From Zygnema cylindricum (taxonomy: Eukaryota > Streptophyta > Zygnematophyceae > Zygnematales > Zygnemataceae): a stretch of DNA of 31,367 bases. The DNA lies in assembly GCA_037447655.1 (NCBI GenBank), contig JBBHKE010003024.1:1-31367 (forward strand). The letters run 5' to 3'. Position numbers and translations under genes: made by a program. This document shows positions 20,400 to 28,208 of this stretch, in pieces (the stretch's first letter is position 1; the number at the start of each line of letters is the position of its first letter). The notes under the pieces were generated by a model, which saw only the letters and a list, made by a program, of their open reading frames with translations, searched no databases and was not told the origin of the DNA.

Positions 20400-22405
20400 C
20401 TCCCCTTATTTTCTAGTCTATTTTCTTTCAACTTCCACAAACAAGTAAACAAACACCCCCTCCCTTTTTTTTTTTTTCTTTTCTTTTTCCTTTTTTCTTT
20501 TCCTTTCATAAAACTTAAGTATTTAACACAGTGCATTAAATGAACTGAAATGATAATTGCATCACGCATTTTATTTAACATCCCTTTTTCCATAAATCCG
20601 AGCAAAGATTTTATCCACTTCATCACTCTTTCATCCACACACAAACCGATTTCCCTCTTGCGATCCAAACAGCCAGCCCCATTTTCAATCTGCAACATAC
20701 ACCCAGATGCTAACCCTTTTACAGGCACATCTTCGTCACACCAAGTAGTGATGTCAAATCCATCCACCCCCAAATATTCCCAAAAACCACTAGTCCCCAC
20801 TAAGTTCCTCATAAGATCTATATCTTTCGTACTCATATTTTTATCCATGATAATTACCCCATTTTCTGAACTTCCCTCACTCTCTCCCATGGAATTCTTT
20901 CCACTATTACTTTCTAATTTAGTTCCCAATAAATATTTCTTCTCCCCTAAACCTTTAATCAAATATTTCTCTTCTCCCCTATCCTTTAAAACCTCTTCGA
21001 GTTTCACTTCTCCCCTTTCCTCGGAATCCGTTGAAGTCTCCCTTTCCGACCAGTTTTCTGTTTCCCTATTATCTATAAAATTATCCTCATTAATTTTATC
21101 TTTCCCGTTTTCACTTATGGATCCTAGATCTGACTTTCTCATTTCTAAATCATATACTCTACACTCCTTGACATCCTCAAGTACCTCTTCTCTCTTTACT
21201 TCCCTTATACCTCCAAAAGCACACTGTTGCCTTCGAGCAATTTCTGTGTACTTTTCTCCCTTCCCCATTCTACCGATGTGAAGAAGCTCCAATTTTTCTT
21301 CATCCTCTTTCTCCTCTTCATCTTCGTCCTCCTCATCCACATTCCAACTTCTAAGTTTTTCCAAACAAGGGCATTCCTCCATATAATGACCCGGTTCCCT
21401 ACAAAAGAAGCAAACCCCTTTTTTCAAAGCTCCCGTGCCTTTTCCTCTCCCTCTCTTTCCACCAAAGTTCCGATAAGGTTTACCTTTTTCTTTCTTTCTC
21501 TCATCACGCTTCCGCTCGTCACCACCTTTCCTCTCATCACGATTCCGCTCGTCACCGCCGTTCCTCTCATCACGCTTCCGCCAATCACCACCAGCTGAAA
21601 ATGCATTGACCCTGTCCTTTCCCCTACGAAGCTCCAAAGTGCTTTCCTTCACAAGAATTATCCCCATGGTAAAGCTCCAAGTCCATGAGGAGCCATCCAT
21701 TGCCTGCATACGACAAATTATGTTTTCGTACTCATCTGGGAGTTTCATAATCAGTGTATTAATCTTACTCTCCTCAGATTCTACATATCCCGCACTAGTA
21801 AGCTCAACATATAACGCAGCAATATCATTGCAAAACTCTATCATGCTACCGCCTTTATAAACGTAGGCATCTATTTCCTGTTTTACTAATTGCTGCCTCT
21901 GAATAGTCTCACTCTTATAAATCTGAGTTAGTGCTTCCCATATCTCTGAAGACTTGGTTAGACTTAAAAGAGTGATAGCTATCGACTTAGACACATATCT
22001 AAGTATGAGATGTTTTGCTATAGTGTTTTTGTATTCCCATATTTTTGTGTCATTTTCTTCAGTTTTAGTCCCTACATGTGGTACCATAGCTGAGAGCCTA
22101 GCTCCCCTCACCATAGGTGTCCCTTTTTCCTTCTCCCCTATTTCCCCATCCACGGAAAGGTTTTTCCCTTCACCTTCCGTTACATCTGAACTCCGGATGA
22201 TATTCTGGGCAGTCTCAGATGATTCTCCGTAGTAAGCTCCTCCAAAGCTAGGTGGCGGACATCTCACTTGTCCCGCAACAATTCCCCATAAGTGCTTCTC
22301 GAAAAGCAATCCCTCCATTGTAAACGCCCAATACGTGAAGCCTGTTCCATCAAACATAGGCACCCTAGATGGTGGGCCCATAACCTGAAACTCTGAGACC
22401 TCCAT
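20360..22405 (-). CDS. Copia-type Gag polyprotein, 681 aa
   Basis: Gag packages the element RNA into virus-like particles in the cytoplasm. Residues 17-50 resemble the Copia Gag start (F-x-G-x-x-Y-x-x-W..M..L..LW..V). Residues about 120-240 fit the UBN2/Copia gag domain (EIWEAL, PDEYENI). Residues 275-305 are a DERK/GGDERN charged repeat. A CCHC zinc knuckle uses C332, C335, H340, C345. A strongly acidic stretch follows. Near residue 580 a VPVKGLASG stretch faintly recalls the end of a Copia protease, but no D-S/T-G active site is seen; this is speculation. The end is Lys-rich from a poly-A tract, and the stop lies in the 3' LTR. The first ATG lies in the last 20 bp of the 5' LTR; the next in-frame ATG (M9) lies inside the primer-binding site. 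The frame is intact, in keeping with the near-identical LTRs. Confidence 0.88.
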   Translation of the reverse strand: MEVSEFQVMGPPSRVPMFDGTGFTYWAFTMEGLLFEKHLWGIVAGQVRCPPPSFGGAYYGESSETAQNIIRSSDVTEGEGKNLSVDGEIGEKEKGTPMVRGARLSAMVPHVGTKTEENDTKIWEYKNTIAKHLILRYVSKSIAITLLSLTKSSEIWEALTQIYKSETIQRQQLVKQEIDAYVYKGGSMIEFCNDIAALYVELTSAGYVESEESKINTLIMKLPDEYENIICRMQAMDGSSWTWSFTMGIILVKESTLELRRGKDRVNAFSAGGDWRKRDERNGGDERNRDERKGGDERKRDERKKEKGKPYRNFGGKRGRGKGTGALKKGVCFFCREPGHYMEECPCLEKLRSWNVDEEDEDEEEKEDEEKLELLHIGRMGKGEKYTEIARRQQCAFGGIREVKREEVLEDVKECRVYDLEMRKSDLGSISENGKDKINEDNFIDNRETENWSERETSTDSEERGEVKLEEVLKDRGEEKYLIKGLGEKKYLLGTKLESNSGKNSMGESEGSSENGVIIMDKNMSTKDIDLMRNLVGTSGFWEYLGVDGFDITTWCDEDVPVKGLASGCMLQIENGAGCLDRKREIGLCVDERVMKWIKSLLGFMEKGMLNKMRDAIIISVHLMHCVKYLSFMKGKEKRKKKRKKKKGRGCLFTCLWKLKENRLENKGSVDIWVFSRSVLG
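20400..20412 (-). promoter_or_regulatory. Polypurine tract of the retrotransposon
   Basis: The minus strand reads AAAATAAGGGGAG directly before the 3' LTR start TGTTGATA. Its position and purine-only 3' part match a plus-strand primer tract. Confidence 0.85.
22370..22385 (-). promoter_or_regulatory. Primer-binding site, anticodon-arm tRNA-iMet type
   Basis: Immediately after the 5' LTR the minus strand reads GGTTATGGGCCCACCA. This is complementary to the anticodon stem-loop of plant initiator tRNA-Met (GGTGGGCCCATAACC, anticodon CAT) for 16 bases, not to the tRNA 3' end (which would give TGGTATCAGAGC). It fits priming by a cleaved half-tRNA, known for Drosophila copia and yeast Ty5. The tRNA sequence is from my general knowledge; the match needs checking against the host tRNA. 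Confidence 0.75.
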
Positions 22406-23560
22406 TGGCCCTCAGAGTATGCAGATCCAAAAGAAGCTAATCTAGATAGTGCCGACTCCAAGTTAATATAAACCCAAGTGACTGACCCCTTGACAGTCAG
22501 AACCCCAATATAGATTCACCCCTGTGAAATAACACTTTCTGTGTGCTCAGTTCCACCACAGAATGCAAAGTTAGAATATGAGATTTGGACACATTCACCC
22601 ACTTTGACTTTCCCTTAGAAATACAGCCACCCTGGCAGACAAAAACTCTGACCGACTACACCCCTGTGTAGCCTAGACTCCCCTGAGTCCGCAGCAAAAA
22701 GAATCACTGAAAATGGTCAAGTAAATTGATAGATATGGCTGGCCAAAGTTTGCCATTTATACAGAGTGCTCTCTGGGAGAGGCAGCTGACTACCCAAAAT
22801 TTTCTAAGTCCTATTCCCTCTCTAAAACTCTATCTACTGAAGTACGGCACCAATCAAATTACTGTATCGTACAGAAAAGTACAGGTGCCGGTGTACTTTC
22901 TGTACGGCCATTGTACGACATGGCCAAAATGTCGACACGTGTCAAATCAGGATTAGTTCCTGTAATCTCCGGAATTCCCGTAATCCAATGTTATTACGCC
23001 ACGTGTTATCTGACGTGGCAAAGACCGTAAAACGCCAAAAGTACATTTCCGTGATCGCGGCGCCTATCGCGGCCGTCCGATCAAAACCGGCTATAATCCT
23101 AGCCGCTGAAATTCGACGCGCGGTATTCGTTTCGCTATCGAAACAAATGCGCGGTATCCGTTCTGTCCCCATACCGTACTTCGTACTAAATGAAACTGTA
23201 TCTATGTACAAAGTATCTATAAGCCGTTAAACGGATTTATCTACATACAAAGATTTATATATTTATTAAACCTTATATATCGTAATATCATTCTTAGACT
23301 TAACGGCTAGAGCTAACGGCTACTGCCGACTGACGTACGGCAGGTACCAGGATCAATTCCTGCGTCCGGCAGCCTACTTTTGGTAAGTCTAATTCTCCCC
23401 CTGTCTTCTCTAGAGAGCCTAGGCAGCCATGGCTCTAGCTCCCTATCCAGCCTTCAGTGACTACAACAAGTGTGGGGGCTTGGATAGGGGAGTTAGAGGC
23501 AGACCGCCTCAGCTCTTTTTCTATCCTAATACAGACCTAGAAAATACCCAAATATCAACA
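22386..23560 (-). repeat. 5' LTR of the gag-only retrotransposon
   Basis: On the minus strand it begins TGTTGATATTTGG and ends AGAGTTTCA. It carries one extra base near 22501 and one substitution (GACGTACGG versus GACTTACGG) relative to the 3' LTR. Confidence 0.93.
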
Positions 23561-23651
23561 CAACATCTTTTAAAAAAGTTATTGCAGAAAAAATACATAT
23601 AGGCATGCGCAGCGCATCTCATAAGACCCGATTAGTTGACACACTATGGGG

Positions 23652-23830
23652 CAGAGGTCACAATCGGGTAACCGAACCTGGCCTTACCCATTTTTTTTTT
23701 TTTTCGTTTTTGAATCACCCGGCCGAATTTGGCCGACCCCCAAAATTTGGCAGCTGAACCCGTTACGGACCCGACGCGGCCAGCCAGGTACGGATAAGAT
23801 ACGGGTTTGGGTAGCCGATTGTGACCTCTG
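23652..23830. mobile_element. hAT-like MITE, 179 bp
   Basis: Terminal inverted repeats CAGAGGTCACAATCGG and CCGATTGTGACCTCTG are perfect for 16 bp. The flanking 8-mers CTATGGGG (23644-23651) and CTATGCGA (23831-23838) agree at 6 of 8 bases. The interior has CCGAACC / GGGTTTGGG palindromic segments, as often seen in hAT-type elements. No coding frame. Confidence 0.75.
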
Positions 23831-23920
23831 CTATGCGACCATCGATACGTATCCGTCGATAAGCAATGCGAATATGAAAGTTTTAGCTTACCGATTCGAT
23901 ATGACATTACAAAAACACTA

Positions 23921-23965
23921 CACCGCTAATCGTTATTAGTGTTTATATGTAAATTATTTTCCGCA
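23921..23965. mobile_element. Left-end fragment of the palindromic MITE family
   Basis: CACCGCTAATCGTTATTAGTG matches the family end, preceded by TA, then departs into the repeat at 23958. Confidence 0.6.
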
Positions 23966-24040
23966 CATGCGCGTGATGGGCGGTGAGAAAAATAGAGAAT
24001 ACTCTCCCTCGTCCTAAATCTTTCCCACTCGTGTGGCGCG
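23958..24040 (+). repeat. Dispersed repeat with GCACATGCGCGTGA core
   Basis: CGCACATGCGCGTGATGGG..GAGAAAAATAGAG..CTCTCCCTCGT recurs at 27590-27650 in the same orientation with moderate divergence. I recognise neither copy as a known element. Confidence 0.5.
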
Positions 24041-24301
24041 CGCGTGGATCGTTTGTCATTTGTTGTTTGGGCGACACTTTAACTGAAATTACCTCGCGAG
24101 GTGATTTTTCATGAAGGTTTTTGATGGGCTGGATTCTCTTGCCCGGGGGTCGAAAAGAGGGAAACGCCAAAATGCGTTCACATGACGACAATCATAGAGT
24201 ACATTCAAAGTATCGAATTGTCGTTCACTGTACTGTGGTAAAAGTGATTTTTTCGTATGGCCAAATTACAAGAAAAAGTTGATACTTTAATACATGGGGA
24301 A
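24041..24301. other. Short spacer before arm B, no gene seen
   Basis: No recognisable feature beyond a CCTCGCGAGG palindrome near 24092. Confidence 0.4.
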
Positions 24302-24364
24302 ACCCACTTAACCCTCGAAATCCAAAACCCTAAACTATAAGCTTGAAACCTTGAACCCGAGGGA

Positions 24365-24925
24365 CATATGAGAGGAAAGAGAAGGGAGGGTTAGAGAGGG
24401 AAACGAAGGCGAGAAGGGTAGGGGGAGAGAGAGGGAAAGTGTGGGAGAGGAGGAAGGGAGTGGGAGAGAGAGGGAAAGATAGAGGAGCCATCTATTCTCC
24501 TCTTCAACATCTCTCCCCTCCTCCCTCCCCTCCTCCCTCACCCTCCTTTGCTTCTACCTTCCCTCCCTCCTCACCCCTCTCCCAACCCTAATAAAATCCG
24601 CATCGGTGAATTGGAGAGAGGGAGGGAGGGAAACAACAGTTATCCATCCCTCCCTCCCTCCCAAACTTCCTTCCCTCTCTCCCCCACTTCTCCCCTCCCT
24701 CTGTGCGAACCCTAATTTTTTTTGCATCGGCGAACAAAAGGTGGGGGGTGAGAAGGAAACTGCGCTCTCCCTCTCCCCATCCCTCCCACCAAACCTCCCT
24801 CCTCTCCCTCTCTCTTCCTCCCTCCCTCTCCATCTACCCCCCTCCCTCCCCGTCTCCCCTCCCTCCCTCCCACCCCCCCTCCCTCCCTCCCTCCCTCCCT
24901 CCCTCCTTCCCTCACTCTCTTCCAA
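24365..24925 (-). repeat. Purine-rich microsatellite region of arm B
   Basis: Shorter counterpart of 3474-4735: CCTCC / CCCT tracts on the plus strand, including about ten CCCT units near 24870-24905, broken by unique segments such as GCATCGGTGAATTGGAGAG that align with arm A. Long Pro/Leu/Ser frames over it are not genes. Confidence 0.9.
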
Positions 24926-25291
24926 CCATAAAACTTAACCCACATCGGTGCATTTATATCGCATCGGCACACCTGATTTATCGGCGATATATCGTCCGTA
25001 CTGTATCACATCGCATCGCCACATTAGGAGAGACACATTAAAAATATATTTTCTGTTTACATTCGTTTCAGAATTGCATCGGCACATCGGATAAAAAAAA
25101 GAAAAAAAACCAATTTTTTTGTCTTCATCAACTCCTAAAATTCCCTATTTCTTAATCAGTATGGCCCACACAAATGTGAATGATAACACAAAAAGTTCCA
25201 TTAAACATTTTGCCCGTAGCCAAGACCTCGAGAAGAATCATTACATCTATTATTAAAAAAACTCTTAAAAGAACAGCACTTTCTTCGATAT

Positions 25292-25309
25292 TTTCACTCG
25301 ATTTATTTG
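25292..25309 (-). terminator. Plant snRNA 3' box of the U1 gene
   Basis: The minus strand reads CA, nine bases, then AGTGAAA, fitting the plant snRNA 3'-end formation signal CA(N3-10)AGTNNAA and starting about 4 nt past the mature end. Confidence 0.8.
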
Positions 25310-25312
25310 TTG

Positions 25313-25473
25313 GTAGGGGCCGCGCAAGCGCAGGCCCCCTCTGTCACAAATTATGACGTACATCACCGGGAATTCCGGCGTGTTAGCGCGTTGGCTCGCC
25401 GCGGTGCAATGGCGCGCCTGGCTCTAGGCCATCTGCCGTACGGATCCCAGATTGACCCCGCCCAGGTAAGTAT
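25313..25473 (-). ncRNA. U1 spliceosomal snRNA gene, copy B, intact-looking
   Basis: Mature U1 (about 161 nt) pairs with 5' splice sites as part of the U1 snRNP. Visible in order are ATACTTACCTGG at the 5' end, stem-loop I with an ATCTG/CAGAT stem, stem-loop II with the U1A-type loop ATTGCACC, a GC-rich stem-loop III (GCCGGAATTCCCGGT), the Sm site AATTTGTG (25345-25352), and stem-loop IV GGGGCC..GGCCCC. USE, TATA at -31 and the 3' box are all present, so it looks functional. The odd part is the stem-loop I loop: GATCCGTACGG where GATCAnGAAGG is expected for U1-70K binding. Loop bases differ while the stem still pairs. Copy A differs at about 8 positions, including Sm and loop I. Confidence 0.93.
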
Positions 25474-25498
25474 GCTCTTTCTATACAATTAATTTTAA

Positions 25499-25504
25499 TT
25501 TATA
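25499..25504 (-). promoter_or_regulatory. TATA box of the U1 gene (copy B)
   Basis: TATAAA on the minus strand starting 31 bp upstream of the U1 5' end, the same spacing as in copy A. Confidence 0.88.
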
Positions 25505-25532
25505 AGTTTGGCGCGGCGAGCGTTTGGGAAAT

Positions 25533-25543
25533 CGATGTGGGAT
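25533..25543 (-). promoter_or_regulatory. Plant snRNA USE of the U1 gene (copy B)
   Basis: ATCCCACATCG on the minus strand, an exact fit to RTCCCACATCG, in the same position as in copy A. The ~100 bp around it look identical between copies. Confidence 0.92.
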
Positions 25544-26217
25544 AATGAAATCGCCGAGATCTGCGGCTGCATGCGATTGGAACGTTTCAAATAAAGTTCG
25601 AAATGGTGTTTGTGGTTCGTTTGTACTATATGTATTATATGGCTTGATTGAATTAGTACGTTATATAGTGCGGGGAGACAGGTGGAGGGTTTTTTCAAGA
25701 GTTTTTTTAGTTTTTTGACGGTGGTTTTGATAAAAATGTTTGTAAAAGGTCAAACGACAAAAAAATGCTTCTTCTTCTTCGTTTTTTTTCTTTCTTCTTT
25801 TCTTTTCCAGTAATGGTGTGGATCGAATTAAATTTAGGACGAATTAATTGAAATCGTGCAATCCTATTGGTGATAAAGAAAAAAAAAGTTCGTCATGACG
25901 TGTCAAAGTACTGATTCGGATTTCACTAAAAGACAAACTTCCGGGTAGTTTTCTGTTACTGTAGTTACAGAGGTTTTCCCGTAGTAATTAACTAATTATA
26001 AGAATCCGCTTTTCACTTCATTTTTTTTTTTTGGTTCTGTTTTTTTTTTCATTACAGATCTTCTAAATGTTTTCAATTATGTGCCTTATTTGCTGCAGTA
26101 AAAATCAAATAAAGAAAGGTTGTTAATTTACTTTTCTGTACTCTCGGATAAAATAATAATTACCTTTCCGTACATTAGTACGAAATATTTTTAAGAATTT
26201 CAAGATTTTGATCACTA

Positions 26218-26250
26218 CATCGTGTATCGCTTTTAGTGTTAATAATTTGA
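26218..26250. mobile_element. End fragment of the palindromic MITE family
   Basis: CATCGTGTATCGCTTTTAGTG followed by TTAATAATTTGA, preceded by TA. It lies inside the extra ~200 bp that distinguishes arm B from arm A. Confidence 0.6.
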
Positions 26251-26823
26251 TTTTAGTACTAGTTCTTGAATTTTTGGCATCGTACCACTTATTGCACAAG
26301 TGTAATTTTTGTAAAATCCTTTTTTAGCGTTCATCACTAGTAGTTATTCCACAAATTTATAAATTTTGTCAACCAAAAACAAAAAGAGAAAAAATACACT
26401 AGTTATTTAATTTCCTATACGTTTTGTGCAAATTTTCAAATCTAACCATCCTTGATTCCGAATCACTGACAATATCTTTGCTCAATAAGTTTTTTTTTTC
26501 TTCTCGGAAACATGCATTTCATATCCGATGGGATATCCCTAAAATTTTGGCCTTTAAAAAATATTTTGCAACCTGTACGGATTTTTTTCCGTTCAGGGGC
26601 CGCGGAGGGGTCTCGAGCAACGGATGCCATTTCGCAAAAGCGAAGTCCGTGAAGACGCCTTCCTCCCTCCCTCTCCCTCTCACACTATCACTTTTATCTC
26701 ACTTTTTTGAGCGAAACACGACAATATCGGTATGCAATAAAAGTTTTGGAAAATGATTCGTTTGAATACTTTTGGGCATATTTTGATGGCAGGTCGAGTG
26801 AGAAAAGTTAAAAAAACGAAACC

Positions 26824-27327
26824 GGGAAGCTATGGCCTAAAGTTCTTGAATCAATGACGTCGACGTCAGCACAAGTGAGCATGACGTCATAACATTGCAA
26901 AACCCTAAGCATCTACAATGTCATAAAAAACAAGGCGTCTTCAACCGTCGCTATTTTGTAAACTTAAAAAATTGTCCCGAGTTTTGTAATTGTTTACAAC
27001 TGTCACAAATTGTACCCACGTCTACAACCGTCACATTTTAATATAAATTTGGACTTTAGCGAAGATTCTCTGTCGTACTTTCCAAAGTGTTCCCATGTCC
27101 AAGAACGAAATAGTAACTTTTTAAAATATGACGGTTGTTGACGTGGGTACAATTTGTGACGATTGAAGACGACTACGAAACTTACGAAAATTGGCGACGC
27201 CAAAAACAACGACGGTTATAGACGTCGAGTTTTTTGTGACATTGTAGATGTTCAGGGTTTTGTGACATTGCGAAGTCATGATACCTTGTGACGTCATTAG
27301 TACGAAAACTTTACGCCACGGCTTCCC
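26824..27327. mobile_element. Foldback element with ~220-bp inverted arms
   Basis: Ends GGGAAGCTATGGC and GCCACGGCTTCCC are complementary. Further inside, CATTGCAAAACCCTAAGCAT pairs with ATGTTCAGGGTTTTGTGACA-type sequence, and ACAAATTGTACCCACGTC pairs with GACGTGGGTACAATTTGT. The loop is about 27050-27110. Nearly the whole 504 bp folds into one hairpin. I could not find a clear target duplication, so the superfamily is open. No coding frame. Confidence 0.8.
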
Positions 27328-28208
27328 GAATTATTTTTGTTATCATTTATCACTGGATATGCCATCAAACTACGACCAAAGGTATTCAAAAAGAAAAGAA
27401 AAGAAAAAGCTCTTTCATTTCATACCATAAGTGTTGTATTTCATTCAGAGAAGAGAGAGAGAGAGAGAGAGAGGAAATCGAGTGAGGAGGGGGAAAGACG
27501 AGGACGACATAAACTTTTGCAAAAGACCCATGAATGAAACTGTAGTTCCGAGACTCTTGCGAAGTCATTTCCGTACATGCTTGTCAGTTTTGTGCGTACA
27601 TGCGCGTGACGAGCAAGGAAAAAAATAGCGTGTGCTCTCCCTCGTGCAATTTTTTTTGAAGACGTGTGAAAAAATCGTTTCTGATTGGCTGCCGAATGTG
27701 ACGCCAATGTCCGTGACTCTTTCCACGTTTGTGATTGGCTGCATAAGTTCCGAGCAATCAGTTTTTTTTTCTTTTTAAGCGTGAAACTTCAAGATTCAAA
27801 AACCCAATTTTTCCCGATAACCTCGAAAGTTTCCAAATTATAGTCCAATTCACAAAAACAAAATCTCAAAAACAAAACTTTTCCAAATTCAAAACATGAA
27901 ATCCCGCAAACCTCAAAAAATACATATAAACAAAAAAACAATTGCCGAAACATTACTCATTGCAATGTCAAACTTTTCATTTTCCATTAATGCTCCTCAT
28001 CCGAACAAAAACTTCCATCTCTCCTGAAACCTAACGAAAACCTACCAAAAAATTGGAAAAAAAAGAGAAAAGAAGAGAAACCGATAAAATTCTCTCTCTT
28101 CCCCTCCTTCTCTCTTCTCTCACCCTCTCCTACACTCTCTCACTCCCTCCCACTAACTCCCACTCTTTCTCACTCCCTCCCACTCTCTCCCACTCTCCAC
28201 TCTCTCCT
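27328..28208. other. Intergenic region 3' of NRPA2
   Basis: It contains a (GA)n tract at about 27450-27475, the second copy of the GCACATGCGCGTGA-type repeat (27590-27650), and two TGATTGGCTGC words about 50 bp apart (near 27681 and 27733). 28080-28208 is pyrimidine-rich and probably covers the NRPA2 3' UTR on the minus strand. No gene seen. Confidence 0.5.

Larger units (their letters stand above)
19226..23560 (-). mobile_element. Gag-only Copia-type LTR retrotransposon, non-autonomous, young
   Basis: Two direct repeats of ~1174 bp (19226-20399 and 22386-23560) begin TG and end CA and differ, by eye, at only one substitution and one indel. The internal part is 1986 bp. Reading on the minus strand: 5' LTR (23560-22386), primer-binding site touching the LTR, one gag frame, polypurine tract touching the 3' LTR (20399-19226). 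There is no integrase, reverse transcriptase or RNase H, so mobilisation would need enzymes from another Copia element. Such gag-only elements (TR-GAG type) are known in plants. No matching 5-bp target duplication is seen (ACTTG at left, CAACA at right), which is odd for so young a copy. Confidence 0.92.
24302..26565 (-). repeat. Inverted duplication, arm B (carries U1 snRNA gene)
   Basis: Reverse complement of arm A (about 1900-4935). The inner end is the telomere-like block (24305-24346). The purine arrays are shorter here. It has an additional ~200-bp insertion (about 26065-26275) holding a MITE end fragment (26218-26250). Similarity at the outer end persists through CCACTTATTGCA.. and CTAGTTATTTAATTTCCT (26290-26420) to about 26565. 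Confidence 0.8.

Noticed and set aside
20550-22232. Plus-strand frames across 20550-22232
   Set aside because: They are shadows of the minus-strand gag frame, which has the zinc knuckle and gag domains.
25307-25492. Open frame followed by CAG|GTAAGTAT that looked like a coding exon with a perfect donor
   Set aside because: It is antisense to U1 snRNA; the apparent donor is the complement of the U1 5' end, which pairs with donors by nature. The same applies to 2839-3096 in the other arm.
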